DNA from: Flavobacteriaceae bacterium | GTDB taxonomy: Bacteria > Bacteroidota > Bacteroidia > Flavobacteriales > Flavobacteriaceae | Direction of reading: 5' to 3' | Assembly (NCBI GenBank): GCA_014238425.1 | Contig: JABABD010000020.1 | Location: forward strand, 1-64,000 | Length of the DNA: 64,000 nucleotides | Part shown: piece after piece, positions 16,814 through 24,880 of the stretch | Numbering within the stretch: position 1 is the stretch's first letter | How the letters are laid out: every line of letters begins with the position of its first letter | Notes under the pieces: model-generated | Seen by the model: only the letters and a program-made list of their open reading frames with translations | The model's database searches: none | Told to the model about the DNA's origin: nothing | Position numbers and translations under genes: made by a program

Positions 16814-17863
16814 ATGATAGAAGACAAGAATCAGAATAAAACCGATATATCGTCTCTTGGTGAGTTTGGACTAATAGATCATTTAACAAAAAAAATTAAG
16901 GTCACTCAAAAATCAACCATTAAAGGTATTGGAGATGATGCAGCTGTATTAGAGTTTGATAAAGAACATATAGTGGTTACCACCGATCTTCTGGTAGAAG
17001 GTGTTCATTTTGATTTAAGTTATATGCCTTTAAAACATTTGGGCTATAAATCTGTTGTTGTAAATCTATCAGATGTATATGCCATGAATGCTATGGCTAC
17101 ACAAATAACAGTATCAATTGCTGTGTCAAATAGATTCCCACTTGAGGCTCTAGAAGAACTTTATGCAGGGATTGAAACTGCAGCCAAGATGTATGATGTT
17201 GATGTTATAGGAGGAGATACCACCTCATCTACAACTGGACTTCTTGTGTCTGTAACAGCTATTGGTACAGTTAACAAAAAAAATGTAGTTTACAGAAATG
17301 GCGCAAAAGCAAATGATCTTCTTGTTGTTACCGGAGATTTAGGAGCGGCCTATATGGGCTTGCAAATTTTGGAACGAGAAAAGGAAGTTTTTAAAGTAAA
17401 CCCCAACAATCAACCAGATCTTGATTCTTACACTTATATTATTGAACGCCAATTGAAGCCTGAGGCTAGAAAAGATATTGTTAAACTCTTAGTTGACTTA
17501 GATGTGAAACCAACATCTATGATTGATATTTCTGATGGCCTCTCTTCTGAAATTATTCACTTATGCAAACAAAGCGATGTTGGATGTGATTTGTATGAAG
17601 AAAAGATTCCTTTAGATCCTCAAGTGATTTCAACTTGTGAAGAATTTAATATTGATAGTACTACTATTGCCTTGAATGGTGGTGAAGACTATGAATTATT
17701 AATGACCATAAGTCAAGAAGATTTTCCTAAAATAAAGGGCAATCCAAATTTAACCGTCATTGGTTATATGAAAGAAAAAAATGCAGGTATGCACTTAATT
17801 ACCCGAGCGGAAACTCAAATTCCATTGAAGGCTCAAGGTTGGAATTCTCTTGATGCCGATTGA
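16814..17863 (+). CDS. thiL: ThiL, thiamine-monophosphate kinase
   Basis: This 349-residue enzyme phosphorylates thiamine monophosphate to thiamine diphosphate with ATP. Family marks are GIGDDAAV (Mg-ATP site), TTDLLVEGVHFDL, NLSDVYAMNA, GGDTTSS, VTGDLGAAYMGLQ, MIDISDGLSSEI and NGGEDYELL. The start follows a TATTTTTG box by four bases, suggesting a leaderless message. Its last 65 bases overlap, tail to tail, the end of a small zinc-ribbon gene on the minus strand. There is no thiamine biosynthesis neighbour and no recognisable TPP riboswitch upstream. Confidence 0.96.
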   Translation: MIEDKNQNKTDISSLGEFGLIDHLTKKIKVTQKSTIKGIGDDAAVLEFDKEHIVVTTDLLVEGVHFDLSYMPLKHLGYKSVVVNLSDVYAMNAMATQITVSIAVSNRFPLEALEELYAGIETAAKMYDVDVIGGDTTSSTTGLLVSVTAIGTVNKKNVVYRNGAKANDLLVVTGDLGAAYMGLQILEREKEVFKVNPNNQPDLDSYTYIIERQLKPEARKDIVKLLVDLDVKPTSMIDISDGLSSEIIHLCKQSDVGCDLYEEKIPLDPQVISTCEEFNIDSTTIALNGGEDYELLMTISQEDFPKIKGNPNLTVIGYMKEKNAGMHLITRAETQIPLKAQGWNSLDAD

Positions 17864-18083
17864 TCGTTGGTTGTTGTATTCGTTTTTCCAACCGTCTAGT
17901 GTGAATTCGCTCTAGTACAGAGTTTATTTCTTTGTACTTCGGTGTTAATCTGGTAAAACCACCGTGACCATTATTGGTAACTTCAGTCTTACAATGTTTA
18001 CAGGTGTACTCTTTTACATGATATGTTACTTTCTTCGTAACATTAAAATCATGTCCAAAAAGTGAACAATAAAGTTGTCTCAC
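17799..18083 (-). CDS. Small zinc-ribbon-like protein, paralogue A
   Basis: This 94-residue protein begins at a GTG (MRQLYCSLFGHDFNV); an in-frame TAA lies five codons upstream and there is no ATG alternative. The CSLFGH start and the later YTCKHCKTE pair supply Cys/His candidates for one zinc site. They are followed by LTPKYKEINSVLERIH. It is a close paralogue of the protein at 18184-18408. The C-terminal tail overlaps the end of thiL by 65 bases, and its Asn/Gln/Pro-rich composition looks unconstrained. The function is unknown. The paralogy makes it credible as a real gene in spite of the overlap. Confidence 0.7.
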   Translation of the reverse strand: MRQLYCSLFGHDFNVTKKVTYHVKEYTCKHCKTEVTNNGHGGFTRLTPKYKEINSVLERIHTRRLEKRIQQPTINRHQENSNLEPSMEFEFPLG

Positions 18084-18183
18084 AATTGCGTTTAGTTAGC
18101 TATTAATATTCTAGTTAGGGATTTAAAGGGGATTAAAGATACTAAAAATCTTAACATATTATTAACTAAGGATAAAAAAGTCT

Positions 18184-18408
18184 TTAAATCATGGACTCCC
18201 TTTGAGTTTTTCGGAGTCTATTAGCGTGAATTCTTTCTAAAATAGAATTGATTTCTCGATACTTTGGCGTTAATTCTATAAGCCTTCCATTACCATTGGT
18301 GGTCAATTCTTTTTTACAATGCCTGCAGGTATATTCTTTTACGTGATAGGTTACTTTCTTTGATATTTCGTACTGATGGCCGAAGAGCGAGCAATAATAT
18401 TTAGACAT
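18184..18408 (-). CDS. Small zinc-ribbon-like protein, paralogue B
   Basis: This 74-residue protein begins at the ATG at 18408 (MSKYYCSLFGHQYEI), chosen because the similarity to paralogue A begins there; the frame itself opens at 18444. It has the same CSLFGH and YTCRHCKKE motifs, probably one zinc site, then LTPKYREINSILERIHANR. From memory, similar small proteins of unknown role recur in Flavobacteriaceae. It lies about 100 bases upstream of paralogue A on the same strand, consistent with a tandem duplication. Confidence 0.78.
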   Translation of the reverse strand: MSKYYCSLFGHQYEISKKVTYHVKEYTCRHCKKELTTNGNGRLIELTPKYREINSILERIHANRLRKTQRESMI

Positions 18409-18495
18409 GTCTGTTAAGTTTAGCGGTTGATTACTAAGATTCAATAATTTAGGGTTCTTAAAAGTAAAAAAAAAAATTAAAATATCGCTAAAGAG

Positions 18496-19281
18496 TTATA
18501 TATTTTCGATGAAATGCATAATAGAACTAATGCATTCGGTTTTGTTTTCTATATGACTCATGTGGCCCTCAGAAAATAAATCAACGGGAATACAATGCTT
18601 CGACGCAGATCTAAATAAAGATTCAGAATCCAATACCGCATCTTTTCTTCCAAGTATTATTGCCTTCTTGAATGGGGCATCTATAAAAAAAGAAGTCGCG
18701 TCTTTGCGCAATCTCATGCCTTCTTGAGCAGCTATATATCCTTGAACAGATGTTTTAAGAGCTATCTGCAATGCCGTTTCAAATTCAGCCTTGAATAGCT
18801 CTCTACTGTATTCGCTAAAAAGATTCGCAAAAGACATCCTGACCATATTTACAAAGTTGTCTTTCACCATTTTATTAGCTCTTGTCCTTAATGCCTTTCT
18901 TTCGTCTTCATCAGCTTCAAAAGTAGAATTCATCAAACAAAGACCACTTACCTTTGTTGGGGTTTTTTCAGCATATGCCAAAGCCACATATCCTCCCATT
19001 GAATGGCCAATAAGTATTAACTCATCAATCTTTAAGTGATTCAAGACGGCCTCAACAGCATCTGCCATGTTATTCATTAAGTGTGTATTACTTAAGGAAC
19101 CCGTTTCTCCATGGCCTAATAAATCAATAGTCACAACTCTATGCGTTTTAATCAATTCCAAAGAGATATCATGCCACATTGTATGATCTTCTAAAAACCC
19201 ATGAAGTAAAATTACAGCATCCCCTGAACCTCCATCTGTATAATGAATCTGAATATTTTTATAAGTAAGAAAAAAGGGCAT
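18496..19281 (-). CDS. Alpha/beta hydrolase
   Basis: This 261-residue cytosolic protein has the alpha/beta hydrolase fold. It shows the oxyanion-hole motif HGFLEDHTMW (27-36), the nucleophile elbow GHSMGGY with S94, a probable acid near GRKDAVLDSE, and the catalytic His in EGHMSHIENK near the C-terminus. The fold and size fit small-molecule ester or C-C bond hydrolases such as BioH or MenH relatives; the substrate cannot be read from the sequence. It is transcribed divergently from brnQ, with a TATCTTTG box at 19304-19311. Confidence 0.88.
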   Translation of the reverse strand: MPFFLTYKNIQIHYTDGGSGDAVILLHGFLEDHTMWHDISLELIKTHRVVTIDLLGHGETGSLSNTHLMNNMADAVEAVLNHLKIDELILIGHSMGGYVALAYAEKTPTKVSGLCLMNSTFEADEDERKALRTRANKMVKDNFVNMVRMSFANLFSEYSRELFKAEFETALQIALKTSVQGYIAAQEGMRLRKDATSFFIDAPFKKAIILGRKDAVLDSESLFRSASKHCIPVDLFSEGHMSHIENKTECISSIMHFIENI

Positions 19282-19303
19282 AAATAGTAATTATTATCTT
19301 AGA

Positions 19304-19311
19304 CAAAGATA
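19304..19311 (-). promoter_or_regulatory. -7 element for the alpha/beta hydrolase gene
   Basis: TATCTTTG on the minus strand matches TAnnTTTG exactly, 22 bases before the ATG at 19281. No clear -33 element is visible because the region upstream is the start of brnQ. Confidence 0.5.
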
Positions 19312-19321
19312 ATTTTATGAA

Positions 19322-20596
19322 ATGAATAATAGAAAAACGATATTAATAATAGGATTTGCACTATTTGCTAGTTTTTTTGGCGCTGGAAACTTAATACTTC
19401 CTCCTCAATTGGGTTTTAATTCTGGACCAGATTGGTGGCTAGTTGCTCTTGGGTTCGTAATTTCTGCAACTGTAATACCATTGTTAGCTTTATTTGGTCA
19501 CGCAAGACTACAAGGGACCATGTTAGACTTTGGCAATAAAGTCTCCCCCTTGTTTAGTTTAGTGTATTGCTTGTGTGTGTATCTTATTGCAATAGCATTG
19601 CCAATACCTAGAACCGCTGCTGTAACGCATGAAATGGCAATTCAACCCTTTTTTGATACACCATCTTTATTAACTAGTACTATTTATTTCGGCCTTGCCT
19701 TTATTTTTATCATGAAAAGAAATAGTATACTAAGTATACTCGGCAAGTTCCTTACGCCTTTAATTGTTTTAATTCTTTTAGTAATTATAGCTGTCGGGCT
19801 TTTCTCTTCACCAGAATCTATGAATGCTTCAGTTTTAGAATCACCAGCACTCATCGCTGGATTACTGGAAGGATATCAAACTTACGATGCACTTGGAGGT
19901 GTCCTAATTGGTGGGGTTGTTATTATTTCTCTTAATTTAGAAGGAGGCGTTTCTTTTGAAGATAAAAAAGCCATAATTGCCAAATCTGGATTAGTAGCAG
20001 CATTTGGATTGTTTATAATTTATACTGGAATGATAGCTGTTGGCGCAATGCATAACACTGAATTTGAGGCGTCTATAACACGACCAGAATTGCTAACAGG
20101 TTTAAGTATAAAGACCTTAGGAAGTATAGGCAACTTATTTTTAAGTGTATTAATATCGTTAGCCTGTTTTACAACGGCTGTTTCTGTAATTGTAGGTACA
20201 GCAGATTTTTTTAAAGGGCTGTTTAAAGATTCACAAACTGTGTATACGGTAACAGCAATTATTTCTTGTGTATTAGGTGTGCTTGTCGGGCAATTTGATG
20301 TGCATTATATTATTGTTGTTGCTTTACCAGCATTAATGTTTATTTACCCATTAACTATTGTCCTTATCTTACTTAATGTACTTCCAGAAAAGTTTGCTTC
20401 AAAAACTGTTTTTAGAGCAGTTGTTTTGGTTACTTTCTTATTTAGTATTCCAGATTTTTTAGGGTTTTTAATTGAAGCAGAATGGATAAGCCAATTAAAA
20501 GAACTCATCCCTTTAGCGAATCAAAATTTGGGTTGGCTGCTACCAGCTATTATAGCATTTATTATTGGTAATTTAATGAGTACTAAAAAAGATTAG
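19322..20596 (+). CDS. brnQ: BrnQ branched-chain amino acid carrier (LIVCS family)
   Basis: This 424-residue inner-membrane protein has about 12 hydrophobic helices. The N-terminal LFASFFGAGNLILPPQLG is the family hallmark. BrnQ carriers import leucine, isoleucine and valine with Na+ or H+. The length is typical. It is followed after 12 bases by the reductive-dehalogenase-like gene, so the two are likely co-transcribed. This is unusual, because no known link connects branched-chain amino acid uptake with that enzyme class. Confidence 0.94.
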   Translation: MNNRKTILIIGFALFASFFGAGNLILPPQLGFNSGPDWWLVALGFVISATVIPLLALFGHARLQGTMLDFGNKVSPLFSLVYCLCVYLIAIALPIPRTAAVTHEMAIQPFFDTPSLLTSTIYFGLAFIFIMKRNSILSILGKFLTPLIVLILLVIIAVGLFSSPESMNASVLESPALIAGLLEGYQTYDALGGVLIGGVVIISLNLEGGVSFEDKKAIIAKSGLVAAFGLFIIYTGMIAVGAMHNTEFEASITRPELLTGLSIKTLGSIGNLFLSVLISLACFTTAVSVIVGTADFFKGLFKDSQTVYTVTAIISCVLGVLVGQFDVHYIIVVALPALMFIYPLTIVLILLNVLPEKFASKTVFRAVVLVTFLFSIPDFLGFLIEAEWISQLKELIPLANQNLGWLLPAIIAFIIGNLMSTKKD

Positions 20597-20608
20597 AATA
20601 ATTTTAAT

Positions 20609-21793
20609 ATGAAGGTACGCAAGGTTAAAAAATCATCTACAGAATTTATAAATAAAGAGTTTGAAGTATCATCACAATTAAAACGCTTTAACCAGAAAAA
20701 CGATATATTTAGTAGAGCGATTTGGGATGAAACTATTAATCCTAAAAAGTTTTTCTTGAGTTATGACATCGCAAATTATGCTCCTAAGAAATCAAAAGGG
20801 TTTGACCATTGGGATTATGCTTTTCGCAATGCAAGTTGGCACTTAACCGATGTTGTTGGAGAGCGTGATTTTGAATCAAGGGGTGCTGTTGAGGGTTTTA
20901 CAGATTATTACACGATCCAAACGGAAGCCTCACCATCGAAAGTTGAAATTACATCTATTGAAGATACTACACATCGCATAAAACTGGCTGCAAAAATGTT
21001 TGGCGCTGGAATGGTTGGTATCTGTAATATTGATAAACGTTGGGTGTATTCACATAATTTCGATAGAAAGACTCAAGAGGCTAAGCCATTCGACTTGCCT
21101 AAAGGAATGAAACATGCTATCATGATTATTGTCCCAATGGATTATGAATTGAGTAAAACCTATCCGGCAGCTTTAAGTGGTGCAGCAACAGGAATTGGCT
21201 ACTCTACTGGTCTAAACTGTGCAAATACTATGGCACAATTCATAATTAATTTAGGTTATAATGCTATTGCCTCACTTAACGATACTGCGCTTAATATTCC
21301 TATGGCTATTGAAGCAGGATTAGGCGAATATGGAAGACATGGTTTACTTATAAATCAGAAGTTCGGGCCAAATATCAGAATCGCAAAAGTATTTACAGAT
21401 TTGCCTTTACTTGCAGATAAACCTGTTGAGTTCGGCGTAAAAAAGTTTTGTAATGTCTGTGAACGTTGTTCTAAAAGTTGTCCTGTAAAAGCCATTCCAT
21501 TTGGCGATCCACAAACTTCACCTCCGAATTTTTCAAGTCAAACAGGCATTAAAAAATGGACTGTTAATGCAGAAAAATGTTTTAGATTTTGGGTTGGCAT
21601 GAATACAGATTGCGCTATTTGTATACGAGTTTGTCCTTACAATAAAGATTTTTCAAAATGGTGGCATAGAGTAGGTATTAAGTTTGCAAATAGCCCTTTT
21701 AGAAAACTCGTTCTTAAAACAGATGATGTCTGGAAATTTGGCGAACGTGTGTTAACGTCAAAATGGTGGCAGAAAGGAATTCGGAATCAATAA
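20609..21793 (+). CDS. Reductive-dehalogenase-like Fe-S protein without Tat signal
   Basis: This 394-residue protein has two ferredoxin-type cluster motifs near its C-terminus: C281xxC284xxC287xxxC291P, and C324 with C335xxC338xxxC342P. The long spacing before the second set is typical of RdhA reductive dehalogenases. The upstream segment EAGLGEYGRHGLLIN (235-249) is a hallmark of that family's B12-binding catalytic domain. There is no twin-arginine signal and no RdhB membrane anchor, so it should be cytosolic. A role in reductive removal of halogen from organohalides is inferred. Related cobalamin and Fe-S enzymes such as queuosine QueG share the cluster arrangement but have a different length and motifs. 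Confidence 0.82.
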   Translation: MKVRKVKKSSTEFINKEFEVSSQLKRFNQKNDIFSRAIWDETINPKKFFLSYDIANYAPKKSKGFDHWDYAFRNASWHLTDVVGERDFESRGAVEGFTDYYTIQTEASPSKVEITSIEDTTHRIKLAAKMFGAGMVGICNIDKRWVYSHNFDRKTQEAKPFDLPKGMKHAIMIIVPMDYELSKTYPAALSGAATGIGYSTGLNCANTMAQFIINLGYNAIASLNDTALNIPMAIEAGLGEYGRHGLLINQKFGPNIRIAKVFTDLPLLADKPVEFGVKKFCNVCERCSKSCPVKAIPFGDPQTSPPNFSSQTGIKKWTVNAEKCFRFWVGMNTDCAICIRVCPYNKDFSKWWHRVGIKFANSPFRKLVLKTDDVWKFGERVLTSKWWQKGIRNQ

Positions 21794-21851
21794 TAAAAAT
21801 GTTATCTCTCATCTTTTTTACGACTAAAGCTACATCCAACTCATTTGATTA

Positions 21852-22691
21852 ATGGCAATACAAGATATTTCTAGGTACTCTTATAAAGATGTTTTTTCAT
21901 TAAGCGTTGTCGATTTCGAAAAGGCTTGTGTTGTTAATAAACCGGAGCAAATTGATTCCTATAGCATTTACTGGATTAAAGAAGGAAAAGGCACATATCA
22001 TATAGATTTCAAGAAATTTTCATTTGATGGCAATGTGCTGTTCTTCTTATCTCCTGGACAGGTGTTTTCTGTAGATTCAGAAAAAATAAAGGAAGCTTAT
22101 AAACTCACATTCATTCGCGATTTCTATTGCATACAAACGCATGACAAAGAGGTAGCTTGCAATGGTGTACTATTTAATAATGTTTACGACACTCCATTTA
22201 TAAAGCCATGTGAGAGCGACACCAAAAAACTTAGTTTCATATTAGAAAACCTTATTGATGAATTCAAGAATACCGAAACGGCTCAGTATGATATGTTGCA
22301 AGCTTACTTAAAACAGTTCATCATACATTCAGTAAGGATTCAAAAAGAACATTATCCAATAAAAGATGATTTAGACAGCAAGCTCTTTAAAGATTTTAGT
22401 CTTTTAGTCGAGCAAAATTTTAAGGCGTTGCACTCTGTGACCGATTATGCTAATAGACTTGGTCTTTCTCCAAAATCATTGACCAAGCATTTTCAAAAAA
22501 TAGGAAGTCAAACCCCAAGCGATGTCATTAAAAATAGAATCGTTCTCGAAGCCAAGCGTCAACTTATCTATACAGACGACTCTGTAAAACACATTGCATA
22601 TGATCTAGGTTTTAATGATTCTGCATATTTCACAAGATTCTTCACAAAAGCGGTCTTGAAATCTCCTCTTCAATTCAAAAAAGACCACTAA
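21852..22691 (+). CDS. AraC family transcriptional regulator
   Basis: This 279-residue protein has an N-terminal cupin-like sensor (YSIYWIKEGKGTYHID at about 37-52) and a C-terminal AraC-type DNA-binding domain with two helix-turn-helix units (about 180-279: FSLLVEQNF...YANRLGLSPKSLTKHF and IAYDLGFNDSAYFTRFF). It lies just upstream of, and in the same direction as, a set of small redox or stress genes (22783-24286), which it may control. The inducer is unknown. Confidence 0.92.
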   Translation: MAIQDISRYSYKDVFSLSVVDFEKACVVNKPEQIDSYSIYWIKEGKGTYHIDFKKFSFDGNVLFFLSPGQVFSVDSEKIKEAYKLTFIRDFYCIQTHDKEVACNGVLFNNVYDTPFIKPCESDTKKLSFILENLIDEFKNTETAQYDMLQAYLKQFIIHSVRIQKEHYPIKDDLDSKLFKDFSLLVEQNFKALHSVTDYANRLGLSPKSLTKHFQKIGSQTPSDVIKNRIVLEAKRQLIYTDDSVKHIAYDLGFNDSAYFTRFFTKAVLKSPLQFKKDH

Positions 22692-22782
22692 AAATCAATC
22701 TGTCCTATCATTAGGAACTTTTGTCCATTTTTTTAAGCTACTTCCTATCGCATATTTGCATAGTAATTAAAACACAGTGATT

Positions 22783-22878
22783 ATGAATGCACTAGAAAAC
22801 AATCAATGTCCAAACTGTTGGGGATTTCAAGAATACGATGAAAAACAACAGGACAAGCTATTATGCGAATGCAAATAA
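22783..22878 (+). CDS. 31-residue Cys-rich mini-protein
   Basis: A short frame runs from the ATG at 22783 to the TAA at 22876-22878. It carries CPNCWGFQEYDEK and a C-terminal CECK, two Cys pairs able to hold one zinc ion. CPNCWGxQEY recalls longer Cys-pair mini-proteins of Flavobacteria, which I know only from memory; this copy is shorter. It sits 33 bases before the AhpD-like gene and probably belongs to the same transcript. The Cys pairs and position support a real gene, but the length leaves doubt. Confidence 0.55.
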   Translation: MNALENNQCPNCWGFQEYDEKQQDKLLCECK

Positions 22879-22911
22879 TAAATTAATAATAACACATTAA
22901 AAAAAGAAATA

Positions 22912-23472
22912 ATGAGTACAAGAATTGAAACATTAAATCCAGAAACAACTACAGGAACATCTAAAGAATTATTCAATGCTGTTCAAAACAAATTAGGATT
23001 CATCCCTAACCTTATTAAGGTTTTTGGAAATTCTCCCGCAACATTAAAAACCTATTTGAGTTTAGGTGAATTAACAGCTAGTGGAAACTTTAGCAATAAA
23101 TTTAGAGAACAATTAGCATTAGCGATCGCAGAAGAGAACGCTTGTAATTATTGCTTATCTGCACATACAGCTATTGGGAAAATGAATGGTTTAACAGACG
23201 AACAAACCGAGCAAAGTCGCCAAGGCATCGCAAGTGATACTAAAGAACAAGCTGGGCTTCAATTTGCTCAAGCAGTAACACAAAACAGAGGACAAGTGTC
23301 TTCTGAAGCTATTCAAGCAGTTAAAGATGCTGGTTATAATGATGGCGATATTTTAGAAATCGTCTTGAATGTCGTGTCTAACACCTTAACTAATTATGTG
23401 AATCATATTGCAGAAACTGAAGTAGATTTTCCATCTGTAGAAACTGGAAAATTTACAACCACTGTAAACTGA
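22912..23472 (+). CDS. AhpD-like carboxymuconolactone decarboxylase family protein
   Basis: This 186-residue protein has the CMD/AhpD signature ENACNYCLSAHTAIG, with redox Cys pair C78 and C81 and the proton-relay H85. Members are peroxidase-associated thiol proteins, many reducing peroxides or serving as disulfide reductases. There is no signal peptide, so it should be cytosolic. It is followed after 28 bases by an NTF2-like protein, then by an exported cupredoxin-like protein, in what looks like one operon downstream of an AraC regulator. The physiological substrate is unknown. Confidence 0.9.
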   Translation: MSTRIETLNPETTTGTSKELFNAVQNKLGFIPNLIKVFGNSPATLKTYLSLGELTASGNFSNKFREQLALAIAEENACNYCLSAHTAIGKMNGLTDEQTEQSRQGIASDTKEQAGLQFAQAVTQNRGQVSSEAIQAVKDAGYNDGDILEIVLNVVSNTLTNYVNHIAETEVDFPSVETGKFTTTVN

Positions 23473-23500
23473 GTAACGAACAATTTAAAAACCATAAACA

Positions 23501-23857
23501 ATGGCAAATCCAATTAAAAAGAACCTAAAGCATATTCATGAATTATTAGCAGAAGCAAAATTCATTGAAGCGATGGAAACTTATCTCCACGATGATGTAG
23601 AATTAAGAGAAGCTAACGGCGAAGCGAAAAAAGGGAAGCAATTCAATTTAGATTTTGAAAACAACTTCATCAACAATCAACTAGCAGAGTTTGTGAGATA
23701 TGACGTGTATAATGTTGCTGTACAAGGCAATACATCTTTCTATACTGCAGAAATGGAATTGAAATTAAAAGATGGCAGCACAATGCTTTCAGAGCAAGTT
23801 GTAGCTACCCAATGGAAAGATGGTAAAATCTATAGAGAACGTTACTACCACGCTTAA
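23501..23857 (+). CDS. NTF2-like (SnoaL-type) small protein
   Basis: This 118-residue cytosolic protein has the cone-shaped NTF2-like fold pattern: an N-terminal helix pair (LKHIHELLAEAKFIEAMETYLHDDVELRE), then strands ending VVATQWKDGKIYRERYYHA. SnoaL-like proteins bind small hydrophobic ligands or act as isomerases; no substrate is evident. It lies in a tight run with the AhpD-like gene (28 bases upstream) and the cupredoxin-like gene (48 bases downstream). Confidence 0.82.
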   Translation: MANPIKKNLKHIHELLAEAKFIEAMETYLHDDVELREANGEAKKGKQFNLDFENNFINNQLAEFVRYDVYNVAVQGNTSFYTAEMELKLKDGSTMLSEQVVATQWKDGKIYRERYYHA

Positions 23858-23905
23858 TCGAATTGAACCAAAACAAAATAGTATAACAATTTAAAATCAA
23901 ACACA

Positions 23906-24286
23906 ATGAAAAATTTAATAGTAGGATTATTTTTAGTAGCATTTACTTTTACAGCTACTGCACAAGACAAAATGATGAAAAAAGATGTTGTTAAGACAGT
24001 ATCTCTAGAACAAACAAACGGCGAATTCACACAAAAATCCATCACCTTGTCCGAAGGCACTTATATGTTCGAAATTGCGAATGTTGGTGTAGATCATGAA
24101 GTAGGTTTTGTATTAGCTCCTAAAGGAAAAACGGATGCAGCGAATCATATAAAAGAAGCATATGTAACCAAAACAGTAGCTACAAACACAAAAGGAAACA
24201 CTAACAAAGTAACCTTAACAAAAGGCGAGTATGTATACTTCTGCCCCTTAAACCCAACACCACAATATACTTTAATCGTAAAGTAG
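23906..24286 (+). CDS. Exported cupredoxin-like protein with incomplete copper site
   Basis: This 126-residue protein has a signal peptide (1-20) and a single cupredoxin-like beta-sandwich. A type 1 copper site needs His, Cys, His and Met or Gln. Here H64 (VDHEVGF), C113 (YFCPLNPTPQY) and Q120 are present, but no His follows the Cys. The protein may bind copper differently or not at all. It ends the small cluster beginning at 22783 and is followed by a strong terminator. Confidence 0.78.
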   Translation: MKNLIVGLFLVAFTFTATAQDKMMKKDVVKTVSLEQTNGEFTQKSITLSEGTYMFEIANVGVDHEVGFVLAPKGKTDAANHIKEAYVTKTVATNTKGNTNKVTLTKGEYVYFCPLNPTPQYTLIVK

Positions 24287-24308
24287 GTTTAGTTTAATTG
24301 ATTGATAG

Positions 24309-24340
24309 CAAAAAGCTCACTTTTCGGTGAGCTTTTTTTA
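24309..24340 (+). terminator. Terminator after the cupredoxin-like gene
   Basis: The stem AGCTCAC/GTGAGCT (24314-24320 with 24327-24333) has loop TTTTCG and is flanked by five A and seven T. It is a strong Rho-independent terminator and could also act on the opposite strand. Confidence 0.9.
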
Positions 24341-24424
24341 TGCACATACATTATTCTTAAAGTTTAGATTTATATTAACTATGTTTTTTGGAGCGATCGC
24401 TTACCTTTATATAAACCAAAAACC

Positions 24425-24880
24425 ATGAGAATTCTAATCATACTCTTATCACTGACATTTTCAATTCATACCATCGCGCAAGACAAGGAGAATGCCATCA
24501 AGAATGTTGAAGCAGCTGCTAACAATTATATTGATGTCTTTTATAAAGTAGACACTACGTTAGCTTATAAGAGTATTCATAAAGACCTTAGAAAAGTAGG
24601 TTGGTATTACGATGGTAGAAAACAAGAATACTCGGGCAAGCTTGAAATGCCTTTTGATCAATTAATAGATTTAGCAAAAAAATGGAATGCTACAGGGAAA
24701 AGAGTTACGGACAAATCACCGAGAAAAGTCAAGATTCTTGAAGTATCAGATAAAATTGCTGTAGCCAAAGTAACAGCAGTCTGGGGCATTGATTACCTCA
24801 ATATGGTGAACACCAACGAAGGTTGGAAAATCATCAATATTATTTGGCAATCGAAACCTAAGTTTTCGCTTGAGGACTAG
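24425..24880 (+). CDS. Exported NTF2/lumazine-binding-like protein
   Basis: This 151-residue protein has a signal peptide (MRILIILLSLTFSIHTIAQ) followed by an NTF2-like domain. It matches the putative lumazine-binding type: ENAIKNVEAAANNYIDVFYKVD at the start and NEGWKIINIIWQSKP at the end. It should act in the periplasm, and no ligand can be named. Its stop codon shares the bases CTAG with the stop of the convergent aminopeptidase gene. It stands alone between a terminator and that gene. Confidence 0.8.
   Translation: MRILIILLSLTFSIHTIAQDKENAIKNVEAAANNYIDVFYKVDTTLAYKSIHKDLRKVGWYYDGRKQEYSGKLEMPFDQLIDLAKKWNATGKRVTDKSPRKVKILEVSDKIAVAKVTAVWGIDYLNMVNTNEGWKIINIIWQSKPKFSLED

Noticed and set aside
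23122-24400. Two GCGATCGC octamers (23122-23129 and 24393-24400)
   Set aside because: Only two copies, one inside a gene; this is no evidence for a repeat family.
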